DNA of 64,000 nucleotides from Epithemia pelagica (taxonomy: Eukaryota > Bacillariophyta > Bacillariophyceae > Surirellales > Surirellaceae). The stretch lies in assembly GCA_946965045.2 (NCBI GenBank), contig OX337234.1, positions 2,170,001 through 2,234,000 on the forward strand, given 5' to 3'. The notes under the pieces were generated by a model. It was not told the DNA's origin. It was given only the letters and a program-made list of their open reading frames with translations, and made no database searches. Made by a program: the position numbers and the translations under genes. This document shows, one piece after another, positions 53,454 through 62,714 of the stretch (position 1 is its first letter; every line of letters starts with the position of its first letter).

Positions 53454-55535
53454 TGCATAAGTAAGTTCGTGTTTAGATTCACCATCGTCTGATTGGTCCT
53501 TTTCAATGAACAAAAAGCCTACCCAAGCACTGACATCGTTCAACCTCGGGTTGCCATTATTGCAATAGCCCAGCTTTGCTCGTAAATGGTATCCATCAAC
53601 CTCCGGCTCCAGTATCCCGGCTGCAAAGCATTTTAGAATTAGGGCTTTCGTCCTTGGACGGGCAGTCTGCACTGTCTTCACGCCAAATACAGCTTTGTGA
53701 AACTTTTTGATTGGCTTTCCATCAGGGCCAGAATTCAGGAGTTCATTCAAAAAACAGTCACGGTGTAGAGACAATTGTGATGCAGGGAGCTTTGAAGTGA
53801 TGAAGATTGCGACAAGATACTCCTTAAAGTGATCTTTGTTAATGCGACAATCAAGGGGGGTCGAAACGGGTGCCACGGAACAACGCCAACAAGCACCGTC
53901 ACAACATTCATCCATGTCATTTACAGGAACCACATATGGATGCAACATGAGTCGTTCCAATTGATAATGGATACATTGACCGTTATCAATGCAGACAAGG
54001 TACAGGACTTCCTTTAATTTCTCCCATTGACGCTTAGCCAGTTCTTCCATTGACAATGTCGTCGTAGTAGGGGCTGAGGAAACTGATGTAGAAGCATCTG
54101 TGGAGTTGGTTGTAGCTTCTTTCGTGGCTTTAGCAGCTTCGTATTTAGGAATGATGAATATGCGAGTCATCAATGCTACAAGACTGTTGAGCGAGATGAC
54201 CATTGTGAATGATGAGTTCCCTGGATGTGCTTCTGGACTCCGACCACACCGTCCTGAGCATTGGAGGAAAACTTCTATCGTAGCCGGAAAGCCTTGAAAT
54301 ATGACTTTGTCGACCTCTTGACAGTCCAAACCAGAACTCGTAGCCCCAGCAGTAGCAAAGAGGGCCACCGGATCAAATCGCAACGGAAGCCCAGTAGTGG
54401 GACATTCGTCCAACAAAGGTTTGCCGATGAACATATCAGTGTGGTGAAATTTCTGCTCTCGGTACATGTTTCCATGTACCAAGAGTAGATCTTTCTGTAT
54501 ACCCGCAAGATTCAACACATTCCGGCTCTTGTTATACAAATGGACAGTGCCTTTGCGTGAATTGGAGTATACAATTAACTTCCGGCCACCCGGGGTCCGG
54601 CAAAGCTTAAGCAATTCCGATTTGACTCGTCGGTGAGGTGAGGCGTTGAGGGAGATATCGAGGAAAACATTCCGGCGCTGCACTCCAGAATGATATTGGG
54701 GCCATAGCATGTCGTTTGTAGGATGGACAGGTAAACCGGTGAGTTGCTCCAGATCTTGCACCATAGACTTGGAGGCGGCTGCTGTCATGAAAAGAACTGG
54801 GATGGGATATTGAATTCGTTTTTCAACCAGCCGAAACAAAAATTTTCGAAGCTCTCCGAACTCCTCTCTGAACTCTATACCATGGGCGGCATAGAGGTGA
54901 CATTTGTCAACTGCAAGCAACCGTAGGGTACCATTCATACAGCATGCTGCAATGGTCTGTTGCCAATGGGGGTCTTTTGTTATCTTTTGTGGTGAAGAGA
55001 ACAAAGACACAATGGTTTTGCAATCGGCGTCGTTTTTCAGTTGCTCGAGGTGGTTCCGCAACTCTTCGTTTAAGGATGTGGAGCGTATAACGTCAAGGTT
55101 GAAGACTTTAAAGCGGTGGAACGAAGTCTGATCGATGGATAGTTGAAGGAGCTTGGAGGTTTGGTCTGCGGCCAAACTTAGCAAAGGAACAATTGTTAAT
55201 GTGATACCACCACATAGAATCCCCGTGATGTCCCGAACAGCAGATTTCCCACCACCAGTGGACCGGACAAGAAGAAGAGGGCGGAGCATACGGTCGGGAG
55301 GGGGTTCAACATGTCGTCGAAGGAGTTCTGCACATGCAGTAACTTGCCAATGGCGGGCTGTCTTGCCATGCCAGTCGGTGAAAGCTTGCTTGATTGCATC
55401 GTCTGGGGAAGTGACATCGTCGTCATCATTGGGAGGAAGGATAGGGGTGTTAGAAGGCATTTGATTTGACGGAGGAGGTTGGGAAAGGCTTGTTTTGTAT
55501 GGGTCAGAGCCGCCTTGAGTGAAGAACGGAAGCAT
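53436..55535 (-). CDS. RecQ-like superfamily 2 helicase with altered Walker B
   Basis: 699 residues from ATG 55535; the frame is open upstream to 55598 but without ATG. Motif I RSTGGGKS (about residues 91-98), Ia TIVPLLSLAADQ, II VDKCHLYAAHG (~210), III FMTAAAS, a C-terminal domain with LIVYSNSRKG, VALFATAGATSSGLD and motif VI QCSGRCGR. A RecQ-type zinc region follows: CIHYQLERLML, then DECCDGACWRC. The usual DEAH/DECH glutamate is Lys, codon AAA at 54905-54903, one transition from GAA, so ATPase activity is doubtful. Convergent with the transposase inside one pair of terminal repeats, so probably an element-encoded helicase. Confidence 0.82.
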   Translation of the reverse strand: MLPFFTQGGSDPYKTSLSQPPPSNQMPSNTPILPPNDDDDVTSPDDAIKQAFTDWHGKTARHWQVTACAELLRRHVEPPPDRMLRPLLLVRSTGGGKSAVRDITGILCGGITLTIVPLLSLAADQTSKLLQLSIDQTSFHRFKVFNLDVIRSTSLNEELRNHLEQLKNDADCKTIVSLFSSPQKITKDPHWQQTIAACCMNGTLRLLAVDKCHLYAAHGIEFREEFGELRKFLFRLVEKRIQYPIPVLFMTAAASKSMVQDLEQLTGLPVHPTNDMLWPQYHSGVQRRNVFLDISLNASPHRRVKSELLKLCRTPGGRKLIVYSNSRKGTVHLYNKSRNVLNLAGIQKDLLLVHGNMYREQKFHHTDMFIGKPLLDECPTTGLPLRFDPVALFATAGATSSGLDCQEVDKVIFQGFPATIEVFLQCSGRCGRSPEAHPGNSSFTMVISLNSLVALMTRIFIIPKYEAAKATKEATTNSTDASTSVSSAPTTTTLSMEELAKRQWEKLKEVLYLVCIDNGQCIHYQLERLMLHPYVVPVNDMDECCDGACWRCSVAPVSTPLDCRINKDHFKEYLVAIFITSKLPASQLSLHRDCFLNELLNSGPDGKPIKKFHKAVFGVKTVQTARPRTKALILKCFAAGILEPEVDGYHLRAKLGYCNNGNPRLNDVSAWVGFLFIEKDQSDDGESKHELTYALLLSS

Positions 55536-56176
55536 GGGGTGGATTGGTGGACTGGGTAACGTGAAGGAACCTTTCGGTCGCGAAACCGGGACTCCCACAC
55601 CTTCTTGTATGTATAGAAGGTAATCCCAAGTGGTTTAAAGAGAGATTGAAACGTTAGCAGTGGAACAAAGGGACCTCGGCAAATTGGCACCGTGGTGTTT
55701 GTGTTGAGGTAGAAGGAGTTTTGTATCACCCTCGAGAAATCGCCAAATTTGTCTGCTCGCGCCATGGACACAGCGCACGATCAGGTATGTGTCAGTTGTC
55801 CAGAAAGCGGGCTGGCGCGCGCCTGCGCGCAAGAAGAAAATTCGTCGGATGCAACACGGGTTATCGTGGAAAACCATGGTGCTTTAGAGGTCGGTCCGAA
55901 ACCCTAAACATGTACCTTTTTCCATTCGAAACCTTACAATCGTCCCTATGACCATGGTTGGACTGGTTGTTACCTTTCGAATGGAAAAAGGTACATGTTC
56001 TGACCTTCATTTTCTACTCGATATTGTGTACAAGGTGTGGTGCGTTGCGTGGGATGGTTGGATGGAGTGTCGCGTCCCGTCCCGTTGTATCGATCGAAAC
56101 ACATCCGACGCCAAGCCGTATTTTCTCTAAATGCAAAGAAGTAATAAAATTATGCATACGCTATAGTGTTGTATTT

Positions 56177-57158
56177 CTAGCTATTAGAGTCGATAGGACA
56201 ATTTGCCTCCTGACAAGTGTGGTACAAGAGCAAAGACAAAGTCTCAAATGATGACCGTTTTGGGTGTCGTGACAAAAGTGGCACCGGTGGTTTCGGGGAA
56301 CCAGGTTCAAGGATGTGATCGCCACGAACGATAATTTTGTGGACATGTGGTTGTTGGGCCAGCCATTGATCGAATCGAACCACCGAGCTCTTTTTCTGAC
56401 TCCCATCCATGGCAAAATCACCCAAATGCAACAAGACATCACCATCCGGTAGACTTGTTCTGTCTTCTTCATTGGCCAAGGTTTTTTCAACTCCATGGGT
56501 ATCGGAAATCACCACCAATCCCAAGGACGTGGAATTGGGAAGGACATAATCGGCCGTTGCTGCCGACGACGAGATCAGGCCATCCACGACAAAGGGAGAC
56601 GACGACGACGACAAGGGCATGGAATTCTGAATCCACGATGTCTGTCCGTATGCTCCAGGTCGAGGAGTATAATGATTGGCATTGTATTGAAATACATGAG
56701 CCATGGCCATGTTGGCTGACATCCTGGTGTTGGTGTTGGTTGATGTTGTTGTCATGGTCGTGTTGGTATCGGACACAGTTGTACCATTGGTGATATTGAG
56801 ATTGTGATTGGAAAGGTCAGTGGCATTGATCCATGCCGTAGGAGGACATGCAGCGACTTGTTCTTTGAGTTCACGTCGCCATCGTTTGGCCAAAATGACG
56901 CGATCACCCGTCTTTTCTTTGCGACTCATGGATTTGCGCAATTTTTCCCATCGGGCCAACAAGGCCGTTTATTGTTCCGGGGACAGTCGTGGTGCTGGTC
57001 GTGGCAAGAAGGATTCCGTTGGTGGTTGTGGATGATGATGACCACCGCCAAAGGCTTGTTGCGGTCCTTGTTTCAAGACATCAGCCACGACTTGATTCAA
57101 CAAGGGCGATGAGGATTTGAGCAATTTTTCTCGCAAGGATCGTACCTTGGCTTTGAGC
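56177..57158 (-). pseudogene. Calcineurin-like metallophosphoesterase, truncated and with an internal stop
   Basis: From a splice-acceptor-like TTGGTAG ending at 57159, the minus strand reads a charged helical segment (VRSLREKLLKSSSPLLNQV), a His/Pro linker, then TAA at 56971-56969, then continues in frame with LLARWEKLRKSMSRKEK. The catalytic domain starts LGLVVISDTHG (metal-binding DTHG) and DVLLHLGDFAMDGS (GD motif), then QPHVHKIIVRGDH, where the usual GNHD is GDH. The sequence then loses homology and ends at 56177, so the later His motifs are missing. One in-frame stop, an altered motif and C-terminal loss indicate a dead fragment. Lying wholly inside the nested element, it is probably captured host sequence. 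Confidence 0.65.
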
Positions 57159-57433
57159 TACCAATGTGGTGGAAACCCAGTGGCGACGACGAGGATCCAA
57201 AGCATCCTGGAAACCAAGGCTGGACCCAACGACGACGACCCAAACCAACCGGAAGTCATCGAATGGCCAAGTCCTCGGAACATGCTATAAGAACTGAATG
57301 GAGCTGTTTGTTGTGTTCACTTGACAAGGAACTCCTTTCAAGATCGGGTTGCCTCAGCTCTTCGGTATTCCTCGTCACTGGATGATACGGCAACCACCTT
57401 TCCGTCTCCGACTGTATCAACTGACTTTTCGGT

Positions 57434-57780
57434 TGGAAAGTAGTATTAATACTTCCCGGTGTTGAGTCCTTTCAAGGAGGGACCGCCCGGCGCGGAGGGT
57501 AGAATGACGAGGAGGGCAATGGTCGAGGAGGGCGCACGCCCGACAAGACAATTGCCCGTCGAGTCATTCTCCCGACAAGCCGGGCGCGCCCGACGCGAGA
57601 CGACGGCCAGACACAGGGAAGTAGTAAACTTACTCCCTATCAAGCTGTGTAGGTAGTGAGAAATTCCTGGAAGCCATGTCACAAAGTGTCACACAAGTGT
57701 CATACAAGTGTCACACAAGTGTCACACACGAGAGGGAAACCGCGCGACTCGCACGAAACTACTTCCCGGTCGTACAAAAA
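57434..57780. repeat. Repeat-rich segment: imperfect palindrome and tandem array
   Basis: GAAAGTAGTATTAATACTTCCCGG at the left and AAACTACTTCCCGG at the right bracket GC-rich sequence with imperfect inverted blocks (GAATGACGAGGAGGGCAATG against CAATTGCCCGTCGAGTCATTC). At about 57683-57729 there are four near-copies of a 13-bp AAGTGTCACACAA unit. Looks like a further small MITE or decayed repeat inside the nested element. Confidence 0.5.
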
Positions 57781-58192
57781 ATTCCTACTGTAGTATAAAA
57801 ATGTGAGACGAACTACTGGTATGGAGTTAGAATGCCAATAGATCCAACGCAGAACAACAACTCGGATGGCTTTGATGGTCGGTCCGTGGAGAGTGCAGAG
57901 GTAGAGGTGTGTTACTTTCTCTTTACTGACTAATTGTCAGTTAACTGAGAATGTAAGCGTAACACTCTAATTAAGCCCCACCACATACCTGATCGTGCGC
58001 TGTGTCCATGGGGGTGAGTATACGAATTGTGCAAAATACACGATTCATGCGCGACCAGACAACTCACCCCTGCTTGGGGGTACCGCGCCAAAGCTGAAGA
58101 GTATCGGGAATCGTCTGTCATTCTATCCGTTGAAGCACACTCGCATGACAAAACTACGGATAACTGTTAAGTTTCTAGTAGGAATGTTGATG

Positions 58193-58225
58193 CGAGTGCG
58201 GGGGCTTACCCCCCGCACTCGCACC
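58193..58225. repeat. Perfect hairpin in the right terminal repeat
   Basis: GCGAGTGCGGGGG, loop CTTAC, CCCCCGCACTCGC: a 13-bp GC-rich stem at about 58194-58224. The left terminus has only GTGCGAGTGCGAGG, so the hairpin is specific to the right end. Confidence 0.8.
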
Positions 58226-58464
58226 TTCACCCGCATCAATGTTCCGGTGATAAGTTAGGAGTAGTGTGTTACTCCTAGGATAGTTGCAATAGTACGCCGG
58301 GTTCCTGTAGTTAGCTCGGGTAGAGAGATGGTGGTGGGACATACAGACAAAGAGAATATCCCTCTGGGTGAGATGAGAGAGAGGGAACGACGATGGGGAA
58401 GACTTAGCCAAAAGAGATTAAGTCGAAAATCGAATAGATGCATTTGCTCGAACACTTACTGGCC

Positions 58465-59216
58465 ATGGGAAATATATGTTCGGGATCCAAAGAAGAGGCG
58501 AGAAAGCACGCAGCATTACAAGAAGCTGATGCCAGTCCGACCGACATTCCCTCCAACGTGGATCTCGAAACGAACAATGAAGGTGCTTCTGCTTTGGAAC
58601 AAGATCCCGGCGTGAGCGCAACACCTGCAACAGATGCAGCATATGAAGAGACAAGGACTTCTGAAGAGGAACAGAAACGAAGAGAAGAAGAGGCACTTCG
58701 ATTAGAACAAGAACGATTGGAAATGATTGTACAAACCGCCAACCGACAAATGGTATCGGTAAGGTCGACACGAGGTAGCAATGCCTATTATGATCAAGGT
58801 ACGTGAATGGGTTCCGAGTTCCTTGTTGGTTTTTCACGTTGTGACTTCTGAACGCTGGCCAAAAAAAATTTGCTCTTGACAACATAACCACACATTCAAC
58901 AAAAACAACGACAACATGAATCACTAAAGGTTTTGCGGCAGCACTTTCACAGCATTTGGAACAAACTACAACATTTCGAGACTCTATAGAACTCCCACTT
59001 CCCCGAGCACATCCGTCTCCTGTTATGGATCGTTTGTCGGAACCACCGGTGTGGGATGGAATAGCAGAAGACAATGAACATCTGGGAAAACTCATCGGCG
59101 GGGACAGTCCAAGTGACTTTATGGATAGGGTGGCCGAGGCATTGTTAAAAGAGGCAGTGCCTACCAAAGAACAGCTATTTGCCAATGTAGAACCTATAGT
59201 GGAAAGTCTATTATAG
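58465..59216 (+). CDS. N-myristoylated LAMTOR1-like protein
   Basis: Exons 58465-58798 and 58930-59216 give 206 residues. ATG 58465 is chosen because it exposes MGNICSGSK: Gly2 for N-myristoylation and Cys5 for palmitoylation, as in membrane-anchored LAMTOR1/p18 of the late-endosomal Ragulator complex that recruits TORC1. The protein is small and helical, with a charged coil (EEEQKRREEEALRLEQERLE) and MIVQTANRQMVSVRSTRGSN followed by YYDQGFAAALSQHLEQ, loosely like the LAMTOR1 region around IIDVSAxD. Assignment rests on the lipidation motif, size and this short block; it could be another lipidated adaptor. Confidence 0.55.
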
Positions 59217-59399
59217 TTTCACAACACAGCAACAATAAACTACATGCACAATCGTCATCGTAAATGGATGAAGAACGACAACACACAAATGCGATCGTGT
59301 ACTTCATTTCGATTTGCAGGCATGGTCCCAAACATTATGCTCTCAATGACCCATCTCTTGTACTAGAGATCTTTAATTCTAGGATTCCATTTCTTCCTC

Positions 59400-60632
59400 T
59401 TAGAGTTTGCAATCCGTCGCCAAGGAGTGCGCCATCATGAGTGCGGCTGACACGTTGATGGAGGCATTGAGGCGATCGTAATCGTGTTGGCCTTCCACCA
59501 TTCCCCAGTTGCTAATCTGAAATTCTTCTTCCACACGACATGCCTGTACGGCATCTGAAACTTCCGTGAATAAGAGGCTGGACAATGCCTTGTCTGTTTG
59601 GACGTTGTTGTTGTTGTTGCTGCTGCTGTGAAGGTATTGCGTCAACACGGCCCAGGCCAACCAGAATGATTTGGCTTCCACCGCTAATGTATGAAGAATA
59701 GTCAAGTGCCACGCATCCAAGGAGTGGCAGAATTTTGCGGCGTATTCATGCACCCGTGGATCATGTGGCAAACCACGGGCCGCAGTCATCATGGTTTCTT
59801 GGGTGCCCATGACGGTGGCAAGGGGAACCCCCACCACCTGATGCACTCGATCGTGAATGTTTTGCCAGGATTGTTCTTGTCGTTGATGCAAGACCCGATC
59901 TTCGGTCGGATCGGCCCAGTAACAAACAGTGTCGGTCGACACAAATTTCAAAATTTGCTCTTGATACTTGTGGGCATGCCATGCAGTTTGATCCAGAACT
60001 GTACAGGTCAAGGTCATGCAAGGCATTTGTGTGGGCTGCAAGACACTGTCGACAGCATCCCACTCAGCTGCGATTTGCGCTGCCAGCAGTTGACTGGGAA
60101 CAATCAAGGTTTGCCCCATGGGTGTCTGGATCGAACGACCGTCCAATGTGACACCATACCAAGCAATATCGGACAAGGACGAATCACTATCAGTAGTTTG
60201 ATCTTCGATCCATGGCCTTCGAGGTATTAGGTAGTGTTGCAACAAGGATCGGTTGTCTTCTTCCATTGATGCTGAATCCGTGTCTGACAATGTCCCTGCT
60301 CTTCTTCGAGGATGATGGACACCCGAGGCACTGTCGGAACCGTCCACTCCTGCAGAAATGGGAGATTTCACCTTCGTTTCGTCATCATTGTCTGGTCCCT
60401 GGTCTTGTTGTTGCGTGTACAATTCCCACGGGCTTTGTCCAGATGGTTCCATGCCGACATTTCGATAAAATCGCCGTCGACCGGCCAACCTTCGATCGCG
60501 AGCAGCCGAAGCCGACGATGAGCTACTGCTCCAACATAATTGTTGCTGCCGTGCGACTTGAACGTCACCAGTGGTTGCCCAACGAGTATATACAGGTGGG
60601 TGGATACAGCATCGTCCAACACGGCGAAACAT
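59400..60632 (-). CDS. ATP12: ATP12, mitochondrial F1-ATPase assembly factor
   Basis: 410 residues from ATG 60632. ATP12 chaperones the F1 alpha subunit during assembly. An Arg-rich presequence (MFRRVGRCCIHPPVYTRWAT) suits mitochondrial import. Then a disordered stretch; then WYGVTLDGRSIQTPMGQTLI, VPSQLLAAQIAAEWDAV, LQPTQMPCMTLTCTVLDQ and VSTDTVCYWADPTEDRVL, the family core. The C-terminal part has HEYAAKFCHSLDAWHLTILH, LAVEAKSFWLAWAVL and VEEEFQISNWGMVEGQHDYD. An asparagine run (NNNNN) interrupts a loop. Typical members are 290-330 residues; the excess is in the N-terminal insert. Confidence 0.9.
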   Translation of the reverse strand: MFRRVGRCCIHPPVYTRWATTGDVQVARQQQLCWSSSSSSASAARDRRLAGRRRFYRNVGMEPSGQSPWELYTQQQDQGPDNDDETKVKSPISAGVDGSDSASGVHHPRRRAGTLSDTDSASMEEDNRSLLQHYLIPRRPWIEDQTTDSDSSLSDIAWYGVTLDGRSIQTPMGQTLIVPSQLLAAQIAAEWDAVDSVLQPTQMPCMTLTCTVLDQTAWHAHKYQEQILKFVSTDTVCYWADPTEDRVLHQRQEQSWQNIHDRVHQVVGVPLATVMGTQETMMTAARGLPHDPRVHEYAAKFCHSLDAWHLTILHTLAVEAKSFWLAWAVLTQYLHSSSNNNNNVQTDKALSSLLFTEVSDAVQACRVEEEFQISNWGMVEGQHDYDRLNASINVSAALMMAHSLATDCKL

Positions 60633-60803
60633 CCTACGGCGTCTTTTTGCACTTGCTCCCTGACGATGATTCAATAAAAAATGAATGGATCTGTTACCCA
60701 ACAAATAGCCCCAAGAGACATATTGACTCACGGGGTCAATATGCACTATACAAATTGACCCACCCTGGGGCGTTGGTCAATCCGTGGTTCCCACAAATCA
60801 CAA

Positions 60804-62714
60804 ATGACTTTAATACTCCTCTTTCGCATTATACTCCCTATCTATCCGTCCATTTTTTGGACTCACATCGCACCTCCATTGCTTTTAGGAAATCATCCCA
60901 ACACGACAAACACGATGACGACAATCAGAGTCAACCGTAGTGCCAAACATAAGACAACCGGCGTTACATCTAACCGCCCACCTGGTGTCATTCATGTTCT
61001 TCGATCATTTCCTAACGCAACGAAGCATCAACTTGGATGTTTCGATACCCCAAACTTCAAATTGCTTCTGACTGAGATGTACTCCTTGTGCATCCCCCCT
61101 ACGTACCAAGAAGATTTCATACGCCATTCAATGCGTTCTATTACTTCTCTCTTTCCGTTGCCCATCGATACATCGGTTCCCGATATTCCCGTTCTTACAA
61201 GATGTATCATTGATGGGTTTCGTGCTCTCCAAGCACAACATGCTTCTTGTCTTCAAGAAGCTAATTTGATTGTAAGAGACGCAGTACCAAAGCAATTAAC
61301 ACAAGAACTACATGGATGTTACTTGGTTGACTGTATCTTGTCCCGGACTCACAAGAAGCCAAGAATTTCAAACGAATCACGTTATTACGAAACAATCTAC
61401 CAAACGCGTACATCCCGTTCGCTTTGCAACGATGAGAACGATGCGATTTTCCGTACGGTCATACTAATTTCCCCCTACTCTGCTTGCTTTTGGACAACGG
61501 CCTTTGTTGCCGACAGCTTCATCCCTACTGGTGACGTTTCCTTTGGAATTGGGTCGTCTATCACCAAGTCTCCCATGGCTTCTTTGCCTACCTCTTGGTT
61601 GCAACTTGTACAGAAAACAGGTTTGCCTGCACGGGGTGGCTTCATAAAAAAAATCAACCATGTTTGGTCGATTGACTTTTTACCGAGAAAAGCTTCTTTG
61701 CCTCGTGTCTATCACTGTCTACATTTCAACGACGATGATCCGGATTCTCCACTCTTACCACCCGATCAAATTGGGTCCAACATACCCACTAAGGATTTAC
61801 AAGCACAGCGTTCCTTGTACCGGTCCCTTTTTGACTCATCTCCTTCCAATAAGGTTGGTTGTCGACGGTATGTTTCAGGTGCGCTCTACCAAAACATTCC
61901 TCCTTCAGCTTACATCTACGATCCATCTACAGCTGGCAATAATGCCTGTTTTCAAGCGTCCATCCTTGACGGAAATAAGCGTCCGATTTCCCAATCAAAC
62001 ATTGTGGTATGCTTGATTCCACAGGAACACCAGTTATACAAGACTTTAAATGTGGCGTCTCGGTTATACACATCATCCAAAAGTTTCTCTAAAGGAGGAA
62101 ATTGTCGACAAAAGACTGGTGACAATGGTGTTATGAGCGCTTATGGACAAATGTTACATCGTTTTAAGAGATGCATCAACAGCATTTCCTTCCATGACAG
62201 CGATGGTCTTTTGATTGAGAGAGTTCGAGAAACGTGTCATTTGGCAGCGGAATTCATATCAAATAATTTTCCTGGAACACTTTCCTTGTTGAAAAGTTTA
62301 CGGACCATTGGAGGGCTCCAAATCCCAGACGACTTGGGTGGTGACGCCAACGGTTGCAGCAGTAACATTGCCATCAGTGTCGATCTTATGAACTCTTCAC
62401 ACATTGACATCAACGATGCTAGTGTTGGAGTTGTTCTATTTTCAGAGACAGAGCTTGGATCTGCACGCAATTGGTACTTTGTCATGCCCAATGTTTTGAT
62501 AAAAATTGACTCGACAACTTACTCAGGTTTGGTAATTCGACTCTCCCACGGAGTTTCTATACTATTTGATGGACGTGTTATCCGTCATTGCACAAGTGTT
62601 CATAAATGTGTCCGTTCCGCAGAGTCCCTTACGAGTGCCAAACGGGGACCCCACACTGTTGGCTGCTTTTTTGGGCTGTCCCTACCTGCCTTGACTCAAA
62701 CCCCTGGAAGTTGA
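60804..62714 (+). CDS. Element-associated protein with possible 2OG-dioxygenase-like C-terminus
   Basis: 636 residues, intronless, ATG 60804 (second ATG at residue 38). The N-terminal ~480 residues are unrecognised. The last 120 contain SHIDINDASVGVVLF (His533, Asp535), NWYFVMPNV, then YSGLVIRLSHGVSILFDGR and RHCTS (His595): an HxD...H pattern in beta-rich sequence, as in Fe(II)/2-oxoglutarate dioxygenases such as the TET/JBP group. The arginine after the second His is not certain. Its stop overlaps that of the Ulp1-CXC gene by 19 bp, tail to tail. The pairing suggests a mobile element reaching beyond the right edge; the enzyme assignment is tentative. Confidence 0.5.
   Translation: MTLILLFRIILPIYPSIFWTHIAPPLLLGNHPNTTNTMTTIRVNRSAKHKTTGVTSNRPPGVIHVLRSFPNATKHQLGCFDTPNFKLLLTEMYSLCIPPTYQEDFIRHSMRSITSLFPLPIDTSVPDIPVLTRCIIDGFRALQAQHASCLQEANLIVRDAVPKQLTQELHGCYLVDCILSRTHKKPRISNESRYYETIYQTRTSRSLCNDENDAIFRTVILISPYSACFWTTAFVADSFIPTGDVSFGIGSSITKSPMASLPTSWLQLVQKTGLPARGGFIKKINHVWSIDFLPRKASLPRVYHCLHFNDDDPDSPLLPPDQIGSNIPTKDLQAQRSLYRSLFDSSPSNKVGCRRYVSGALYQNIPPSAYIYDPSTAGNNACFQASILDGNKRPISQSNIVVCLIPQEHQLYKTLNVASRLYTSSKSFSKGGNCRQKTGDNGVMSAYGQMLHRFKRCINSISFHDSDGLLIERVRETCHLAAEFISNNFPGTLSLLKSLRTIGGLQIPDDLGGDANGCSSNIAISVDLMNSSHIDINDASVGVVLFSETELGSARNWYFVMPNVLIKIDSTTYSGLVIRLSHGVSILFDGRVIRHCTSVHKCVRSAESLTSAKRGPHTVGCFFGLSLPALTQTPGS

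Larger units (their letters stand above)
55768..58005. mobile_element. 2.24-kb nested element with 24-bp perfect termini
   Basis: Left end starts ACACAGCGCACGATCAGG and continues TATGTG; the right end is the exact complement. CCATGG flanks both ends (55762-55767 and 58006-58011); as it is palindromic it is either a 6-bp target duplication or the outermost TIR bases. The insertion sits in the right terminal repeat of the 10-kb element, whose left arm shows the empty-site sequence. Cargo: a broken metallophosphoesterase gene, an AAGTGTCACACA tandem array and hairpin-rich sequence. No transposase of its own was recognised, so it looks non-autonomous and gene-capturing. Confidence 0.8.
48170..58257. 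mobile_element. 10-kb DNA element with long terminal inverted repeats
   Basis: The left terminus 48170-48423 and right terminus (55715-55767 plus 58012-58257) are inverted relatives. Both begin TAACTTATCA and contain GGTGCGAGTGCG, ACCCCCAAG with GGGGTGAGT, TATACTCACCCCCA and, innermost, CTCGAGGGTGATACAAAACT. The right terminus is split at CCATGG by a nested 2.24-kb element; skipping it aligns both arms (CGCGCC[G/A]TGGGGGTGAG). Inside lie two convergent genes, a 1653-residue putative transposase and a RecQ-like helicase. Net length without the insertion is about 7.8 kb. No exact target duplication is seen, although AGGAGTAG occurs near both ends. Confidence 0.8.
55715..58257 (-). repeat. Right terminal inverted repeat of the 10-kb element, split by an insertion
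   Basis: The inner part 55715-55767 starts GGAGTTTTGTATCACCCTCG, the complement of the left arm's inner end. The outer part 58012-58257 resumes with GGGTGAGTATACGAATTGTG and ends TGATAAGTTA. Between them is the nested element. The outer part contains a 13-bp perfect hairpin. Confidence 0.75.

Noticed and set aside
55196-55771. 191-codon minus-strand ORF starting at an ATG near the nested insertion
   Set aside because: Its 5' third is terminal-repeat sequence (TCTCGAGGGTGATACAAAACT) and the rest overlaps the helicase in another frame.
57683-57729. Short regular repeats considered as a CRISPR-like array
   Set aside because: The unit is about 13 bp with no unique spacers, in a eukaryotic context; a simple tandem repeat.
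59691-60230. 179-codon plus-strand ORF
   Set aside because: Antisense of the ATP12 core.
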